This document shows, in pieces, positions 30,768 through 31,549 of a stretch of 31,549 nt of DNA. Made by a program: the position numbers and the translations under genes. The stretch is taken from the NCBI GenBank assembly GCA_034432095.1, contig DAOUCV010000057.1:1-31549 (forward strand), read 5' to 3'. The notes under the pieces were generated by a model, which had not been told where the DNA came from, searched no databases, and worked only from the letters and a program-made list of their open reading frames with translations. Source of the DNA: DAOUCV01 sp034432095 (GTDB lineage Bacteria; Chloroflexota; Dehalococcoidia; Dehalococcoidales; UBA2162). The number at the start of each line of letters is the position of its first letter. Position 1 is the first letter of the stretch.

Positions 30768-31549
30768 CTAATGTCTAAAGTGCCTTTCACCAGTAAAGAC
30801 CATGGCTATATTGTACTTATCGGCAGCCTTAATTGAGTCTTCGTCCCTGATTGAGCCGCCAGGCTGGATAATGGCGGTCACCCCGGCATCGCCTGCCGCC
30901 TCTACCACATCGGGGAAGGGGAACATGGCATCCGATGCCAGCACGCTACCCCTAGCTTTCTCCCCCGCTTTTTCCTTGGCTATCCGGGCGCTGATAATGC
31001 GGCTGGGCTGCCCTGCGCCCATTCCCACCAGTGTCTTATCCTTGGCTAGGACAATAGCATTTGATTTTACATGCTTAACAGCTCGCCAGGCAAAGAGCAG
31101 GTCGGCTATTTCAGCCTTGGTCGGTTCACGCTTGGTTACGGTTTTCAAATTTACTTTGGTTTCGGGGACAGAGTCCGAAGTCTGAACAAGAAATCCACCC
31201 TTAACCCGGCGAAAATCCAGATAGCCGGGTTCAGCTTTACCATAACCGGGTGGCAATTGGGCAACAAGAATACGGAGGTCTTTCTTGCGCTTCAATAGCT
31301 TGAGCGCCTCTGCCTCATATTCGGGCGCAACAACTATCTCGTAGAAGACCGGTTTCATTGCTTCAGCCATGGCGAGAGTAACCGGTCGATTTGAAGCAAC
31401 GATGCCACCGTAGGCGGCTTCCTCATCGCCGCTGTAAGCCCGCCGGTAGGCTTCAGCAATATCTTGGTGGCTGGCTAGACCGCAGGGATTGGTATGTTTG
31501 ATAATGGCAACAGTGGGCGCGGCGAAGTCAGTAACCGCACTCCAGGCAG
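30768..31549 (-). CDS. purH: Bifunctional AICAR transformylase/IMP cyclohydrolase, C-terminal part (cut by window edge)
   Basis: The reading frame runs off the right edge of the window and ends at 30768. It encodes the AICAR formyltransferase domain: AIIKHTNPCGLASHQDIAEA contains the catalytic His of the KHxNPCG motif, and AYGGIVASNRPVT, WRAVKHVKSNAIVLAKD, SVLASDAMFPFPDVVEAA and the terminal GERHFRH are all typical. The last two steps of IMP synthesis are carried out by the full protein; the cyclohydrolase domain lies outside the window. It is the first visible gene of the purH-pncA-pncB-plsC-ispH operon. Confidence 0.96.
   Translation of the reverse strand, partial: AWSAVTDFAAPTVAIIKHTNPCGLASHQDIAEAYRRAYSGDEEAAYGGIVASNRPVTLAMAEAMKPVFYEIVVAPEYEAEALKLLKRKKDLRILVAQLPPGYGKAEPGYLDFRRVKGGFLVQTSDSVPETKVNLKTVTKREPTKAEIADLLFAWRAVKHVKSNAIVLAKDKTLVGMGAGQPSRIISARIAKEKAGEKARGSVLASDAMFPFPDVVEAAGDAGVTAIIQPGGSIRDEDSIKAADKYNIAMVFTGERHFRH

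Noticed and set aside
1..31549. CRISPR arrays, rRNA genes or further tRNAs
   Set aside because: No regularly spaced repeats, no rRNA-like sequence, and no other cloverleaf was found by eye.

Overview
The window is about 31.5 kb of bacterial chromosome of medium GC content. It carries roughly 23 intact genes or gene parts, one tRNA, several gene remnants and the end of purH. The gene content suggests an anaerobe: an in-frame UGA in a UGSC-type selenoprotein, a cytoplasmic molybdopterin/Fe-S enzyme pair, a split aconitase X, an arylsulfotransferase-like propeller and ispH. My best guess is the Chloroflexota (Dehalococcoidia-like) or another sediment or groundwater lineage. That is inference, because there is no rRNA or other firm taxonomic marker here.

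Region 1 (1-9664) is a catabolic block. A Zn alcohol dehydrogenase gene faces a minus-strand pair (ThDP enzyme, VOC protein). Divergent from that pair is a five-gene plus-strand unit: CoA-transferase A, CoA-transferase B, a 3-hydroxyisobutyrate-dehydrogenase-like enzyme, the selenoprotein, and a two-domain cupin-like protein. It ends at a strong terminator at 8828-8864. A short-chain dehydrogenase gene converges on it. Together these look like activation and oxidation of a small organic acid or alcohol, substrate unknown.

Region 2 (9779-13992) looks like a decayed integrated element. It is bounded by a 30-base repeat (29/30 identical) of the 3' end of tRNA-Arg(TCG). The intact tRNA is at 13965-14037, next to a wrecked tyrosine integrase. 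Inside are two more cupin-like genes related to the one outside, half of a biotin-carrier domain, and an arylsulfotransferase-family gene with a good promoter.

Region 3 (14173-20832) holds a broken ADP-ribosylglycohydrolase gene, a Cas4/RecB-like PD-(D/E)XK nuclease gene and a possible transposase remnant. These are followed by the most unusual unit: two tandem, overlapping MutS-like ATPase genes, overlapping in turn a gene for a membrane protein with a KOW/SH3-like cytoplasmic part and two Ig-like repeats. Function is unknown; genome maintenance or defence is a guess from the domains.

Region 4 (21099-27690) has a solute-binding lipoprotein gene followed on the same strand by the two aconitase X subunit genes. 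Divergent from these is a molybdopterin oxidoreductase with a four-cluster ferredoxin subunit.

Region 5 (27700-31549) is a tightly packed minus-strand housekeeping operon: purH (cut by the window edge), pncA, pncB, plsC, ispH. It covers purine synthesis, NAD salvage, phospholipid synthesis and the last step of the MEP isoprenoid pathway.
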